Assembly: GCA_002282015.1 (NCBI GenBank)
Contig: NCIJ01000002.1
Span: 62,001 to 126,000 of the forward strand
DNA: 64,000 nucleotides
Direction of reading: 5' to 3'
Origin: Sulfuricurvum sp. 17-40-25
GTDB lineage: Bacteria; Campylobacterota; Campylobacteria; Campylobacterales; Sulfurimonadaceae
Shown here: piece by piece, positions 25,796 to 34,441 of the stretch
How the letters are laid out: the number at the start of each line of letters is the position of its first letter
Numbering within the stretch: the stretch's first letter is position 1
Notes under the pieces: model-generated
The model's database searches: none
What the model saw: the letters and a program-made list of their open reading frames with translations, nothing else
What the model was told of the DNA's origin: nothing
Program-made: the position numbers and the translations under genes

Positions 25796-26215
25796 TTATG
25801 AACAGTGTCCGCCACCGCAACAAGCGCTGTCTTCAGCAACTTCTACGACAACTGGAGTTGATTCCCAGATACCGTGTTTAGTACAGTAACCGTGTGCAAC
25901 AAGTGTTAATTTTTTACCCATTGGGCGAATGTTGAAAGTAACTTCAGCATGAGATTTTTCGTTACCAAGAGTTCCTGGAACAAAAGAAGTCATTGCTAAT
26001 TTAGTCTCACCATTGAATAAAGTGATGCTTTCGATGTAGTGATCAAAATCGTCTGGATGAGTATACTCTTGACCCATTTTTACATTTACTGCAAGCATTT
26101 TGCCTTGTTTAGCTTCACCAAGAACGGTGATGAACGGTGAGTGACGATCGATAAGATCCTTTTTTGCTTCTCTTTCTACTGTGTCAATATCAACATATTT
26201 GTTAATTGTTGGCAT
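25796..26215 (-). CDS. Superoxide reductase (neelaredoxin type)
   Basis: A 139-residue one-iron superoxide reductase that reduces superoxide to peroxide without making oxygen. Iron ligands are visible: H25, H53 and H59 (HPDDFDHYIES), C111 and H114 (CTKHGIW). The catalytic loop reads D23-R24-H25 where classical enzymes have Glu-Lys-His. The C-terminus ends CCGGGHCS (132-139), an added cysteine-rich tail not needed for the core. There is no N-terminal rubredoxin-like desulforedoxin domain. It is single and divergent from glyS. Confidence 0.88.
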   Translation of the reverse strand: MPTINKYVDIDTVEREAKKDLIDRHSPFITVLGEAKQGKMLAVNVKMGQEYTHPDDFDHYIESITLFNGETKLAMTSFVPGTLGNEKSHAEVTFNIRPMGKKLTLVAHGYCTKHGIWESTPVVVEVAEDSACCGGGHCS

Positions 26216-26393
26216 GTTAATTCTCCTTGTGTTTTTTAAATTATGAATAGGGCATTGTACCCCGTCAAACTTTTAAACTTCCCTAAAGAGTATTGTTTAT
26301 ATCTAATTTAATTTTCATCAAAGCAACAGCCTGTTTTAACCAATTTAGAGATAAAATAGAGCCTATAATAAAATGATATTTGGATGAATAATT

Positions 26394-28430
26394 ATGTTAA
26401 AACCCCTCTTAATAGAAATCGGTGTCGAAGAACTCCCCGCGGTTCCATTACTCAAAGAATTGAGCGAAATTGAAAAAAAATGGTCTGTTTTACTCGAAAA
26501 AAATGGCCTTTTAGGTCAATTTGAATTTTATTACACTCCAAGACGTCTTGTTTTATGGCATCGTGAGTTTAAAACCCAACAAGATGACCGCGTGGAAGAG
26601 TTCTACGGAGCTCCGGTTGATATGGCAATAAAAGACGGTGTTCCAACAGCCGCTGCAATCGGATTTGCAAAAAAATGCGGTGTGGAGTTTGATCAGCTTT
26701 CTCAGGCTCAAAAGGGTGGGAAAGAGGTTCTTTATTTTAGTCGTACCGTTGAGGGCAAACCAAGCAGTGAGATTTTGGGTGAGATGATCGATCAATGGAT
26801 TAAAAGCCTCAATTTTGGTAAATCCATGCGATGGGGTTCATCGTCTGAAAGTTTTATCCGGCCGATTCGTTGGGTCAATGTTATGATGGGTGAAAGTGTT
26901 GTGGATCTTGAGCTTTTTGGAGTAGCCTCTAAAGCACATACCCATGTACACCGTATCAGTCATTTTGAATCTAAGCCTGTAAAGTCCATTCATCATTATT
27001 TTGATTTGCTAAAAGAGGGATCGGTCACGCTGTTTCCGCAAGAGCGTCGTGAAAATATCCTGAGCAGTTTTGCTAAACTGGAAAAAGAGCATGGAATTAC
27101 TATTGAAATAGATGAAGATCTTTTGGATGAAGTGGTTGCGATCACGGAACATCCTACGCCGCTTCTTGGAAGTTTTGACGCATCGTTTCTACAGCTTCCA
27201 CCTGAAGTGATCATCACGTCGATGAAAGAACATCAGCGCTATTTTCCTGTGTTTAAAAACGGAAAGTTGATGAATGCTTTTGTGGTTGTTTCCAATGCTC
27301 TTTGTGATGATTTCAGCAAAGTAATCGAGGGGAATGAACGCGTCCTTCGTCCACGTCTTAGTGACGGATTATTCTTTTATAACAATGATCTTAAAAAAGG
27401 TCTTAGTACTAATGGATTAGAAAAAGTCGTCTTTATGAATGGTTTGGGAACATTAGCGGAAAAAATTAAACGTGAAAAAGTGGTTGCATCTACTATAGCA
27501 AATTTAATATATAATAATATTAACACTAACCATTTAGAGCGTGCGATGGATTTGGCAAAAGCCGATCTCATGAGTGAAATGGTTTATGAGTTTACTGAGC
27601 TTCAGGGGCTAATGGGGTATTACTACGCACTGGCACTGGGTGAACCAATCGAAGTGGCAATTGCGATTAAAGAGCAGTATTTACCAACTGGACAAGACAG
27701 TTTCTTACCTTCTACAGTTTTAAGCTCTATTGTAGCAATGGCAATAAAGCTTGATACTCTCATTGGAATGTTTAGTATCGGAGAAATTCCAACGGGTTCA
27801 CGTGATCCATTTGCTTTGAGACGTGCAGTCAATGGAATAGTACAAATAGCCATATCCAATCAAATTCCTCTCAATTTTTCGACGTTAATCGATCAGCTTG
27901 CCTCTATATATCCACAAGCTAAAGAGTATAAAAAGAACGTTGAAACATTTATTATTGAGCGTTTACCTGGTGCTTATCCAGGGATTAACCCATCTATTAT
28001 CCAAGCAGTTGTTGCTAAAGACGCTTTTGTAGAACTAGATGTTCTCGAAATCGATCGTAAAATCCGGGCAGTTGCTACCATTGCATCGTCCAAATCGTTT
28101 CTCGAAGGGTTTTCTACTTTTAAACGTGTCAGTAATATTTTAAAAGATGAAACTATGGATACTGCATTTAAGGTGAATGAATCATTACTTGAAGCTGATG
28201 AAGAGCGTGATTTACATCGTTTAGCATCCAGTGCTATCTCATCATCATACAATACCATTGAAGAGCGTTTAGACGCATTATTTGCTCTTAAAAGTCCGTT
28301 GGATAATTTCTTTGATAATGTCATGGTTAATGCAGAAGATCTACAAGTACGCGCAAATAGAAAGGCACTTCTTGGAATGATCTATCAAGAGATATACGCA
28401 ATTGCCGACATCAAAAATATTACCTTATGA
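26394..28430 (+). CDS. glyS: Glycyl-tRNA synthetase beta subunit
   Basis: A 678-residue beta chain of the alpha2-beta2 glycyl-tRNA synthetase. Seen: the typical opening LLIEIGVEELPA, RRLVLWHR, SFIRPIRWV, MKEHQRYFPVF, and the HD-like and anticodon-binding C-terminal half (PTGSRDPFALRRAVNG). Full length. The alpha subunit glyQ is not in the window. A TATAAT at 26364-26369 lies 24 bases upstream. The last codons overlap the next gene's reading frame. Confidence 0.97.
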   Translation: MLKPLLIEIGVEELPAVPLLKELSEIEKKWSVLLEKNGLLGQFEFYYTPRRLVLWHREFKTQQDDRVEEFYGAPVDMAIKDGVPTAAAIGFAKKCGVEFDQLSQAQKGGKEVLYFSRTVEGKPSSEILGEMIDQWIKSLNFGKSMRWGSSSESFIRPIRWVNVMMGESVVDLELFGVASKAHTHVHRISHFESKPVKSIHHYFDLLKEGSVTLFPQERRENILSSFAKLEKEHGITIEIDEDLLDEVVAITEHPTPLLGSFDASFLQLPPEVIITSMKEHQRYFPVFKNGKLMNAFVVVSNALCDDFSKVIEGNERVLRPRLSDGLFFYNNDLKKGLSTNGLEKVVFMNGLGTLAEKIKREKVVASTIANLIYNNINTNHLERAMDLAKADLMSEMVYEFTELQGLMGYYYALALGEPIEVAIAIKEQYLPTGQDSFLPSTVLSSIVAMAIKLDTLIGMFSIGEIPTGSRDPFALRRAVNGIVQIAISNQIPLNFSTLIDQLASIYPQAKEYKKNVETFIIERLPGAYPGINPSIIQAVVAKDAFVELDVLEIDRKIRAVATIASSKSFLEGFSTFKRVSNILKDETMDTAFKVNESLLEADEERDLHRLASSAISSSYNTIEERLDALFALKSPLDNFFDNVMVNAEDLQVRANRKALLGMIYQEIYAIADIKNITL

Positions 28431-29451
28431 TGTGATCATCATCGGTGCAGGGATCAATGGCTGTACTGCCGCTTATTATTTATCTCAAGCTGGCTTGAAC
28501 GTTGCAATAGTCGATAAGACTGGAATCGCAGCGGGTGGAAGTGGTGCAGCTGGAGCGTTCATCTCTCCTAAATTTCACAAACAAGGCCCCCTCAAAGAAC
28601 TCATGGATGAGGCATACGCTGAGGCCATGACTTTTTATAGTACTGTATTAGCCTCTCAAACCCTTTTAAAACCTCTGTTACATATTAGTCAAGACGATAG
28701 CGAAGAACCTATTTATCTCGAGCATAGTGCAATCGTAGATGCACGAAGCGCATGTGAGAGCCTTGCCCATGGAATTGATTTTTATCTTTTGGATGTGCAA
28801 TCACCTACCTACCATGATAATCAATGGCACTGTGAAGATTTACAGTCGACCTATTTAGTTCTTACGATAGGAGCATATCCCAAGATTTTACCTATTGATT
28901 ATGTTGGATTACGAGGTATTTGGGGTCATCGTATTGATGTAACGACATCCACTGATGTGCCGCATATTTATCATCAATTTGTCTCTATTTCCCCAACGAT
29001 GAAAGAGGGAGTAATAGCCATTGGAGCAACACACGATGTTCATTATTCCCCATTTGACTCTAGTGCTACGTATGACATTGAATCAGGCAGAACACTACTG
29101 TTAGAAAATGCCGCCAAAACATTAAAATTAAATAATATTATAATACTAAAAGACTATATGGGGCTTCGCTCAGGATCAAATGACTATATGCCGATGCTGG
29201 GCAGTCTAGTAGATACTGAGGCTACATTAGCATTGCATCCACATCTGCAGCACGGCAAAGCCGTTGATCCAAAAGAGTTCGTTTATTATCCAAAGGCGAT
29301 AATGATAAATGGCTCAGGTGGTTACGGATTTGTGTTAGCGCCGTATCTTGCAAAACGGCTAAAAGAGTATCTGGTGGATGAGATAGCTATGGATGAGACA
29401 CTTTCACCTTCACGCTATTTCCCGAGATGGGCTAAACGTAAAAAAGGTTAA
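28402..29451 (+). CDS. FAD-dependent oxidoreductase (DAO/MnmC-C-like)
   Basis: A 349-residue flavoprotein of the D-amino-acid-oxidase (DAO) superfamily: GAGINGCTAAYYLSQAG binds the FAD ADP moiety, followed by GGSGAAGAFISPKF and a C-terminal GSGGYGFVLAPYLAKRL. The pattern recalls the C-terminal oxidoreductase domain of MnmC, or glycine oxidase; the substrate is unknown. The start is uncertain: TTG 28402 overlaps glyS by 29 bases and gives a natural lead-in to the first strand, while GTG 28432 follows the glyS stop but begins within that strand. Translation is likely coupled to glyS. The 3' end overlaps the convergent gene by four bases. Confidence 0.82.
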   Translation: MPTSKILPYDVIIIGAGINGCTAAYYLSQAGLNVAIVDKTGIAAGGSGAAGAFISPKFHKQGPLKELMDEAYAEAMTFYSTVLASQTLLKPLLHISQDDSEEPIYLEHSAIVDARSACESLAHGIDFYLLDVQSPTYHDNQWHCEDLQSTYLVLTIGAYPKILPIDYVGLRGIWGHRIDVTTSTDVPHIYHQFVSISPTMKEGVIAIGATHDVHYSPFDSSATYDIESGRTLLLENAAKTLKLNNIIILKDYMGLRSGSNDYMPMLGSLVDTEATLALHPHLQHGKAVDPKEFVYYPKAIMINGSGGYGFVLAPYLAKRLKEYLVDEIAMDETLSPSRYFPRWAKRKKG

Positions 29452-29912
29452 TCGTATACAACCACACCGTAGTTGTCGTCAATTCGATAAAAGCGTGAAT
29501 CTACGGTAATCGATAGATCATTAAGGCGTCCTAGGTGTACATAGCTTTTTTTGCTCAGGGCAATGCCGTTTTCGGTAAAAAAACGCTTTAGATTGACAAA
29601 TTTTATGTCATTGACGTATTTATATTCGAACTGATTGTACAAACGCATCTTTTTATACGCAAATATATGACTGTCCATACTTAGACTGGATGCCGCATAG
29701 TTCGTAGGCAGCCATCCAGAGAGATCAGTGAGTGAAGATTCGATGTACTCGTATTTTTTTGGGAGGGTGTTTTTTTCAATAAAGACGTAGCGATTAAGTT
29801 TTATATGCCGACTCTCATTCCAGTAGGTGTAGGCTGGACTGCTTAGTTCAAGCTTGGTGTTTATCTCTTTCCATAGCCAATGCTGATCAAGAATTGAATA
29901 TAAAGCTGACAT
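29448..29912 (-). CDS. Unknown protein, 154 residues
   Basis: A soluble protein without signal peptide or transmembrane segments, rich in aromatic residues (IDQHWLW-like start, YTYWNESRH, FEYKYVND, SRFYRIDDNYGVVVYD). No family is recognised. It begins 19 bases after the NlpC/P60 gene on the same strand, suggesting a two-gene operon, and its stop overlaps the convergent oxidoreductase stop by four bases. Confidence 0.7.
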   Translation of the reverse strand: MSALYSILDQHWLWKEINTKLELSSPAYTYWNESRHIKLNRYVFIEKNTLPKKYEYIESSLTDLSGWLPTNYAASSLSMDSHIFAYKKMRLYNQFEYKYVNDIKFVNLKRFFTENGIALSKKSYVHLGRLNDLSITVDSRFYRIDDNYGVVVYD

Positions 29913-29931
29913 GCTATTGAGTGTTTCTCAT

Positions 29932-30723
29932 CTATTCATTTGCCGCATCATCATTATTATTAAGAGCCAGTCGTTTAGCATACATAAAGCGCTGTTTATA
30001 GTACCCTTTATCGATATTATCATATTGAACACGCCGGTTTTTATAGGAGGAGTGAATGATCTGTCTGTCTCCGGCATAGATTGCAACATGGGATGGTTCA
30101 TCTTTGTATGTGCGGTAAAACATCAAATCACCAACTTGCAAGTCACCACTATCAACGTCTTGGCCATATTCAGCTTGTTCAGCTGCACTGTGGGGCAGTG
30201 ATACTCCAAAGTGGCTGTAAACTTGTTGTGTAAACCCAGAACAATCAGTTTGTGCTGATCCCTTGTCCCCAAATCCATATGGTGTACCTAAAAACTCTTT
30301 GGCTTTAGCCATAACACGATCTTTTGCCGAGTGTATATTTTCAAGTAGAGTTTTTTTAGGTTGATCGTCTGTTTTAGTAATGACATTAGAAGGATTTGGG
30401 CAACTCACAGAGGTGGAATTGGAAGATGAAACAGGTTTGTTGATGACCAAATACGGTAATGCATCGTTCCCAATTTCCGGTTTGGTGAGTGGCGCTTGTA
30501 TTTTTACGGCTTCTATCTGTACTGGTCGGGTTGCTGGAGCTTTAGGAGTAATAGGCGCCATGATTTTTTTAAAGGGATTAGCTTCATTTTGAGTGGTGTC
30601 GGCCGTTCGACTGACTTCCCGTTCATATTCTAAAAAAAGGGAGGGTTCTCTTCGCGCATTTGCATCTGCATAGAGTGTACTATTAAGGATTAATAACGAT
30701 AGGGCAAAAGACCTTTTAATCAT
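29932..30723 (-). CDS. NlpC/P60 peptidoglycan hydrolase, secreted
   Basis: A 263-residue exported protein with a signal peptide (MIKRSFALSLLILNSTLYA), a low-complexity Pro/Ala/Lys linker to about residue 130, and a C-terminal NlpC/P60 domain: AKEFLGTPYGFG, catalytic Cys in DCSGF, His in PSHVAIY and a third polar residue in IIHSSY. Such domains cleave peptide stems of peptidoglycan. AAGGAGG precedes the ATG. It is divergent from hemH and probably co-transcribed with the unknown gene at 29448. Confidence 0.93.
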   Translation of the reverse strand: MIKRSFALSLLILNSTLYADANARREPSLFLEYEREVSRTADTTQNEANPFKKIMAPITPKAPATRPVQIEAVKIQAPLTKPEIGNDALPYLVINKPVSSSNSTSVSCPNPSNVITKTDDQPKKTLLENIHSAKDRVMAKAKEFLGTPYGFGDKGSAQTDCSGFTQQVYSHFGVSLPHSAAEQAEYGQDVDSGDLQVGDLMFYRTYKDEPSHVAIYAGDRQIIHSSYKNRRVQYDNIDKGYYKQRFMYAKRLALNNNDDAANE

Positions 30724-30796
30724 CCTTCCTCCTTAGATTGTATAAGTATTTATTTTACTTGCAACTCATTATATGCTAAAAAACTTTAGGATTTAC

Positions 30797-30802
30797 TATA
30801 AT
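30797..30802 (+). promoter_or_regulatory. Putative -10 box upstream of hemH
   Basis: TATAAT in the 141-base divergent gap between the NlpC/P60 gene and hemH, 62 bases before the hemH ATG. No good -35. Confidence 0.35.
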
Positions 30803-30864
30803 TTGCTCATTTCATATTGCGTTATGGTACACTACGAGTACAAACAAACCGTTATTGAGGCAAG

Positions 30865-31812
30865 ATGAAAGAGGCAATCGTTTTATTAAATATGGGTGGT
30901 CCCAATAATCTACGTGAAGTAGAAGTTTTTTTAACCAATATGTTTAATGACCCTGCGATTATTCGTACTAAAAGTAATCTACTACGAGGGTTTATTGCAG
31001 GAATAATTACGTTGCTACGTACGGAAAAATCTCAAGAGATTTACCGCAGCATCGGTGGAAAGTCTCCGATAGTAGACCTTACAAAAGCACTGATCACTAA
31101 GCTGGAATCACAAATTGATTCGGATGTTATTATTGATTTTGTCATGAGATACACACCTCCTATGGCTAAAGAAGTGTGTGAAAAGCTTAAAAAGCAAGGG
31201 GTTCAAAAAGTCTACTTGATTCCTCTTTATCCACAATATTCCAGTACGACTACAGCCTCTTCTATTGATGACTTTGAAGTTACAGCCAGATCAATAGGAT
31301 GGTTTCCAATAACCCTGGAGATCAAACATTTCTTTACGAATAAGACCTACAATGAATGTCTTCTCGCGTTGATTAAAGAAGCATTGAAGAGTGATGATCC
31401 TCATGAGTTTGAACTTGTTTTTTCTGCGCATGGTCTACCGCAAAAGATTGTAGATCAAGGTGATCCCTACCAACGCCAAGTAGCCGCTCACGTTGAGATA
31501 ATGAAAGATATTTTTCATAGAGAAGGGATTTATTTTCGCGGCGTTCATTTAGCGTATCAGTCTAAAGTAGGGCCAATGAAATGGTTAGAACCTTCGTTAG
31601 AGTCAATGCTGAATACTCTTACAAAGAAAAAAGTGATTATTATGCCTATTGCCTTTACGATCGATAATTCTGAAACGGATTTTGAACTTTCAATCGAATA
31701 CGCTGAGATCGCACATGAGCTAGGATTTACTGAGTATCGAGTGTGTCGCTGTCCAAATGACCACCCTTTATTTGTACAAACCATCAAAGAGCTTTTTGAA
31801 AAGATGCGATAA
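30865..31812 (+). CDS. hemH: Ferrochelatase
   Basis: A 315-residue enzyme inserting ferrous iron into protoporphyrin IX, the last step of haem synthesis. Seen: VLLNMGGPN at the N-terminus, YRSIGGKSPI, the LIPLYPQYSSTTTAS motif, the metal-site histidine in VFSAHGLPQK, YQSKVGPMKWLEP and the acidic helix ETDFELSIEY. Full length. It overlaps the next gene by one base. Confidence 0.97.
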   Translation: MKEAIVLLNMGGPNNLREVEVFLTNMFNDPAIIRTKSNLLRGFIAGIITLLRTEKSQEIYRSIGGKSPIVDLTKALITKLESQIDSDVIIDFVMRYTPPMAKEVCEKLKKQGVQKVYLIPLYPQYSSTTTASSIDDFEVTARSIGWFPITLEIKHFFTNKTYNECLLALIKEALKSDDPHEFELVFSAHGLPQKIVDQGDPYQRQVAAHVEIMKDIFHREGIYFRGVHLAYQSKVGPMKWLEPSLESMLNTLTKKKVIIMPIAFTIDNSETDFELSIEYAEIAHELGFTEYRVCRCPNDHPLFVQTIKELFEKMR

Positions 31813-32462
31813 TGAAACGTATTGTGATTTTCGATATGGACGGGACACTGATCGACTCGGCCACGGACATCACACTCTCTATTAACTATGTGCGTAAACA
31901 TTTTTATGACTTGGATGCATTAAGTGAGCAATTTGTAGTTGATGCAATCAATTCCATAGAGCGTAATCTCTCATTTCTTTTTTATGAAACCGATCATTAT
32001 GATGAGAAAGCTAAAGCATTATTTGAAGAACACTATCATATGCAATGTATCCAAAATGTACGTGCTTACAGTGGCATTACTGAGACATTGGTCAATCTTC
32101 ATGCTCAAGGGTGTATTCTAGGCGTTGCCACGAATGCTCCCAGCCAATTTGCCAAACGAATGCTCTCACATCTGAATCTTGCAGACTATTTTACCCATAT
32201 CATTGGTGCTGATAATGTACAGTATCCAAAACCCCATCCACAAATGATTGCATTTCATCTTGAAAGTCATGGTTTTGTTGCCACACAGGATCGTGCATGG
32301 ATGATTGGTGATAATAAAAAAGATATGGATGCAGCCGCATCTGCCAATATTACGGGTATTTTTGCTGCATGGGGTTTTAGTGAACATGGAGATGGCGATT
32401 ACTTAGCCACTGATCCATCAGAACTTTGCTCAATAATATTGGAGGAGATGCGTGATGATTGA
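31812..32462 (+). CDS. HAD-family phosphatase (phosphoglycolate phosphatase-like)
   Basis: A 216-residue haloacid-dehalogenase-type hydrolase: nucleophile motif FDMDGTLIDSA (7-17), motif II GVATNAPS, motif III lysine in YPKPHP, and motif IV WMIGDNKKDMDAA. The layout matches Gph/PGP-type phosphatases that clear 2-phosphoglycolate or related metabolites; the substrate is not determinable. The start overlaps the hemH stop (TAATG) and the end overlaps the following gene by eight bases. Confidence 0.9.
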   Translation: MKRIVIFDMDGTLIDSATDITLSINYVRKHFYDLDALSEQFVVDAINSIERNLSFLFYETDHYDEKAKALFEEHYHMQCIQNVRAYSGITETLVNLHAQGCILGVATNAPSQFAKRMLSHLNLADYFTHIIGADNVQYPKPHPQMIAFHLESHGFVATQDRAWMIGDNKKDMDAAASANITGIFAAWGFSEHGDGDYLATDPSELCSIILEEMRDD

Positions 32463-33690
32463 AGTTGATTTATTAATTGCCATAGTGCTAATGTCGTTGC
32501 TTTTTTTACGTCATATCAATGTCTATAAAGATCGCAATAAAATCAATTATACTCCTGTTGTCGTCGGTATTGGGATTATTGCAGGATTGCTTCATTTTGT
32601 TATGATGAGTGATAGTGCAGGGTGGTTATTGGCTCTTCGTGAGTCCTTGTTAACGGTTATAATTGGGGTAATCTTTTCGGCGATAATGAGTGTAATGAGC
32701 CAAACTCAAAATGCGGCTAACCAATACACTGATATTTTGCGTCTGCAAAATATTGCGGATGACATCGAATTACTAAAGACTCTTTTTAACAAAGTTGACG
32801 GTCAATTAGGGCAAGTAGCCCAAATGGAAGACTCAACTCACGTACAACTTAAAAGTATTTTTAAAGAAGAGATCGATTCTTTAAATATTATCCAAAGCAA
32901 TCAAAAACTTTTTATCCAAAAAATTGAATTCATCCTCACTAAGCAGCAAGATTCTATGGAAAAGTTTGAAGAATTTACACTTAACGAACTGCCAAGTTTG
33001 GATAATATTGTTCATCGTCACATTGATCTTCTTCGTATTTCGGAACAAGACCACTTTAATCAGTTGAAAAATGCGGCTAAAGTTTCATTGGAAAATAAAG
33101 AAGAGATTAATGAAGAGTTGATGCACATTAAGATTCTTCTTGAAAAAGTGTATCAATCACAATCTATGGAGTCTGTAATTGCTCAAATGGAAGAGGAATT
33201 TTCACGTATCATCCATGAATTTTCACGTCATATTCAAACTATTGGCTCAAAGAGCGAGAGTATTGTAACAACGTTGCTTGAAAATGAAAAAATACTCAAG
33301 GGTTCAAGAGAACAAAGTGAACTTATAATGCAACAAATGGTTCTCTCATCCAATCATATGCGTGAAATGAGTCTTAATAGTAAAGAACTCAATGAATCCA
33401 TAAAACCGTTAGGGGATCTTTTCGGTTCTGCTCAATCGTTGCATAAAGAATTTATGCTGGCAAAAAGTAAATTGGCGGAGTTGGTAGTTTCTCTTGAGGG
33501 GTATGAGAAGCAAGAACACCGTGAACTGCGTGAGCACTTAGAGAGTGTTGCTAATGAAGCAATTGTACAGATGAAATTATTTACCCAAAAACTTACACAG
33601 GAGACTCTTAACAGTCATTCTATTTCTCCTAAAGAAGTCTTGGATTTGACCCATAAAGTCAAACTGCACCAAAGCTATACTGCTGAATGA
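32455..33690 (+). CDS. Membrane-anchored coiled-coil protein of unknown function
   Basis: A 411-residue protein with two or three N-terminal transmembrane helices (LLIAIVLMSLLFL, VVVGIGIIAGLLHFVMM, SLLTVIIGVIFSAIMSVMS) followed by about 300 residues of predicted coiled coil (for example NIADDIELLKTLFNKV and LMHIKILLEKVYQS). The plan resembles RmuC-, MotA/TolQ- or chemoreceptor-like signalling stalks, without a recognisable functional domain. ATG 32455 is chosen over GTG 32452 because GGAGGAG is seven bases before it. It overlaps the HAD phosphatase gene by eight bases. Confidence 0.78.
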   Translation: MIEVDLLIAIVLMSLLFLRHINVYKDRNKINYTPVVVGIGIIAGLLHFVMMSDSAGWLLALRESLLTVIIGVIFSAIMSVMSQTQNAANQYTDILRLQNIADDIELLKTLFNKVDGQLGQVAQMEDSTHVQLKSIFKEEIDSLNIIQSNQKLFIQKIEFILTKQQDSMEKFEEFTLNELPSLDNIVHRHIDLLRISEQDHFNQLKNAAKVSLENKEEINEELMHIKILLEKVYQSQSMESVIAQMEEEFSRIIHEFSRHIQTIGSKSESIVTTLLENEKILKGSREQSELIMQQMVLSSNHMREMSLNSKELNESIKPLGDLFGSAQSLHKEFMLAKSKLAELVVSLEGYEKQEHRELREHLESVANEAIVQMKLFTQKLTQETLNSHSISPKEVLDLTHKVKLHQSYTAE

Positions 33691-33730
33691 GGCATATTTT
33701 AGATAAAATATCAAAAAATATGGGACGATA

Positions 33731-34441
33731 ATGATAGAATTTTATGATTTTACGGATGAAGAGGGTCAGGAAGCTCGTTGTGAGGTTGACCTTTCGTTAT
33801 TCGAAGATGCACCACAAGTCGATAAACCTTACTTATTATGGCTCTTTGTCAAAAACAGTGATCCTTTAGATAGCGATTTTATCAGTTTTCGAAATGACCT
33901 TATCCAAACATTGCAAACACAGCTTGATGCCACGTATGCTGGTACTATTGCCAAAGACGGGTGGTGCGAACTGTATTTTTACGCTTCTTCACCTAAAGTA
34001 TTTGAGAATTTAGTCACACAAACAATGGGACGACATAAGGCGTATGCATCTGAGCGTGCAACTACAAGAGATGGTAAATGGGAGATGTACCTAGAGCGTC
34101 TTTATCCGGATCCATACGTGATTTTAACGATACAAAGTCGACATACGATTGAGGCCCTCTTAGAAGCGGGTGATGATCTCAGTCTAGAACGTGAAATAGA
34201 ACATTATTTTTATTTTCAAACTAAAAGTGCGTTGGAACGTTTTTTACAATCACTAAATGCATACGGATTTACCCTCAAGGAGTATGTTGAAGATAATGAT
34301 AGTGACCATACCTATGGAGCAATTGTCGTTAAAACAGAAGCTATTTTGCCAGAACAGGTCAAAGAGACAACCTTGATGTTATACGATGCGGTATTACAAG
34401 AACATGGACATTATGAGGGATGGAGTACCGTATTAGGGTGA
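33731..34441 (+). CDS. DUF695-RraB fusion protein
   Basis: A 236-residue cytoplasmic protein. The N-terminal part (about 1-130) fits DUF695 (YLLWLFVKNSDP, GWCELYFYASSP). The C-terminal part (about 145-230) fits the RraB fold (DLSLEREIEHYFYFQTKSALERF and related spacing), known in E. coli as an RNase E inhibitor. Campylobacterota generally use RNase Y (present at 57356), so the RraB-like domain may have another target. An AT-rich perfect inverted repeat (33694-33711) precedes the gene. Its 3' end overlaps the next gene. Confidence 0.8.
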   Translation: MIEFYDFTDEEGQEARCEVDLSLFEDAPQVDKPYLLWLFVKNSDPLDSDFISFRNDLIQTLQTQLDATYAGTIAKDGWCELYFYASSPKVFENLVTQTMGRHKAYASERATTRDGKWEMYLERLYPDPYVILTIQSRHTIEALLEAGDDLSLEREIEHYFYFQTKSALERFLQSLNAYGFTLKEYVEDNDSDHTYGAIVVKTEAILPEQVKETTLMLYDAVLQEHGHYEGWSTVLG

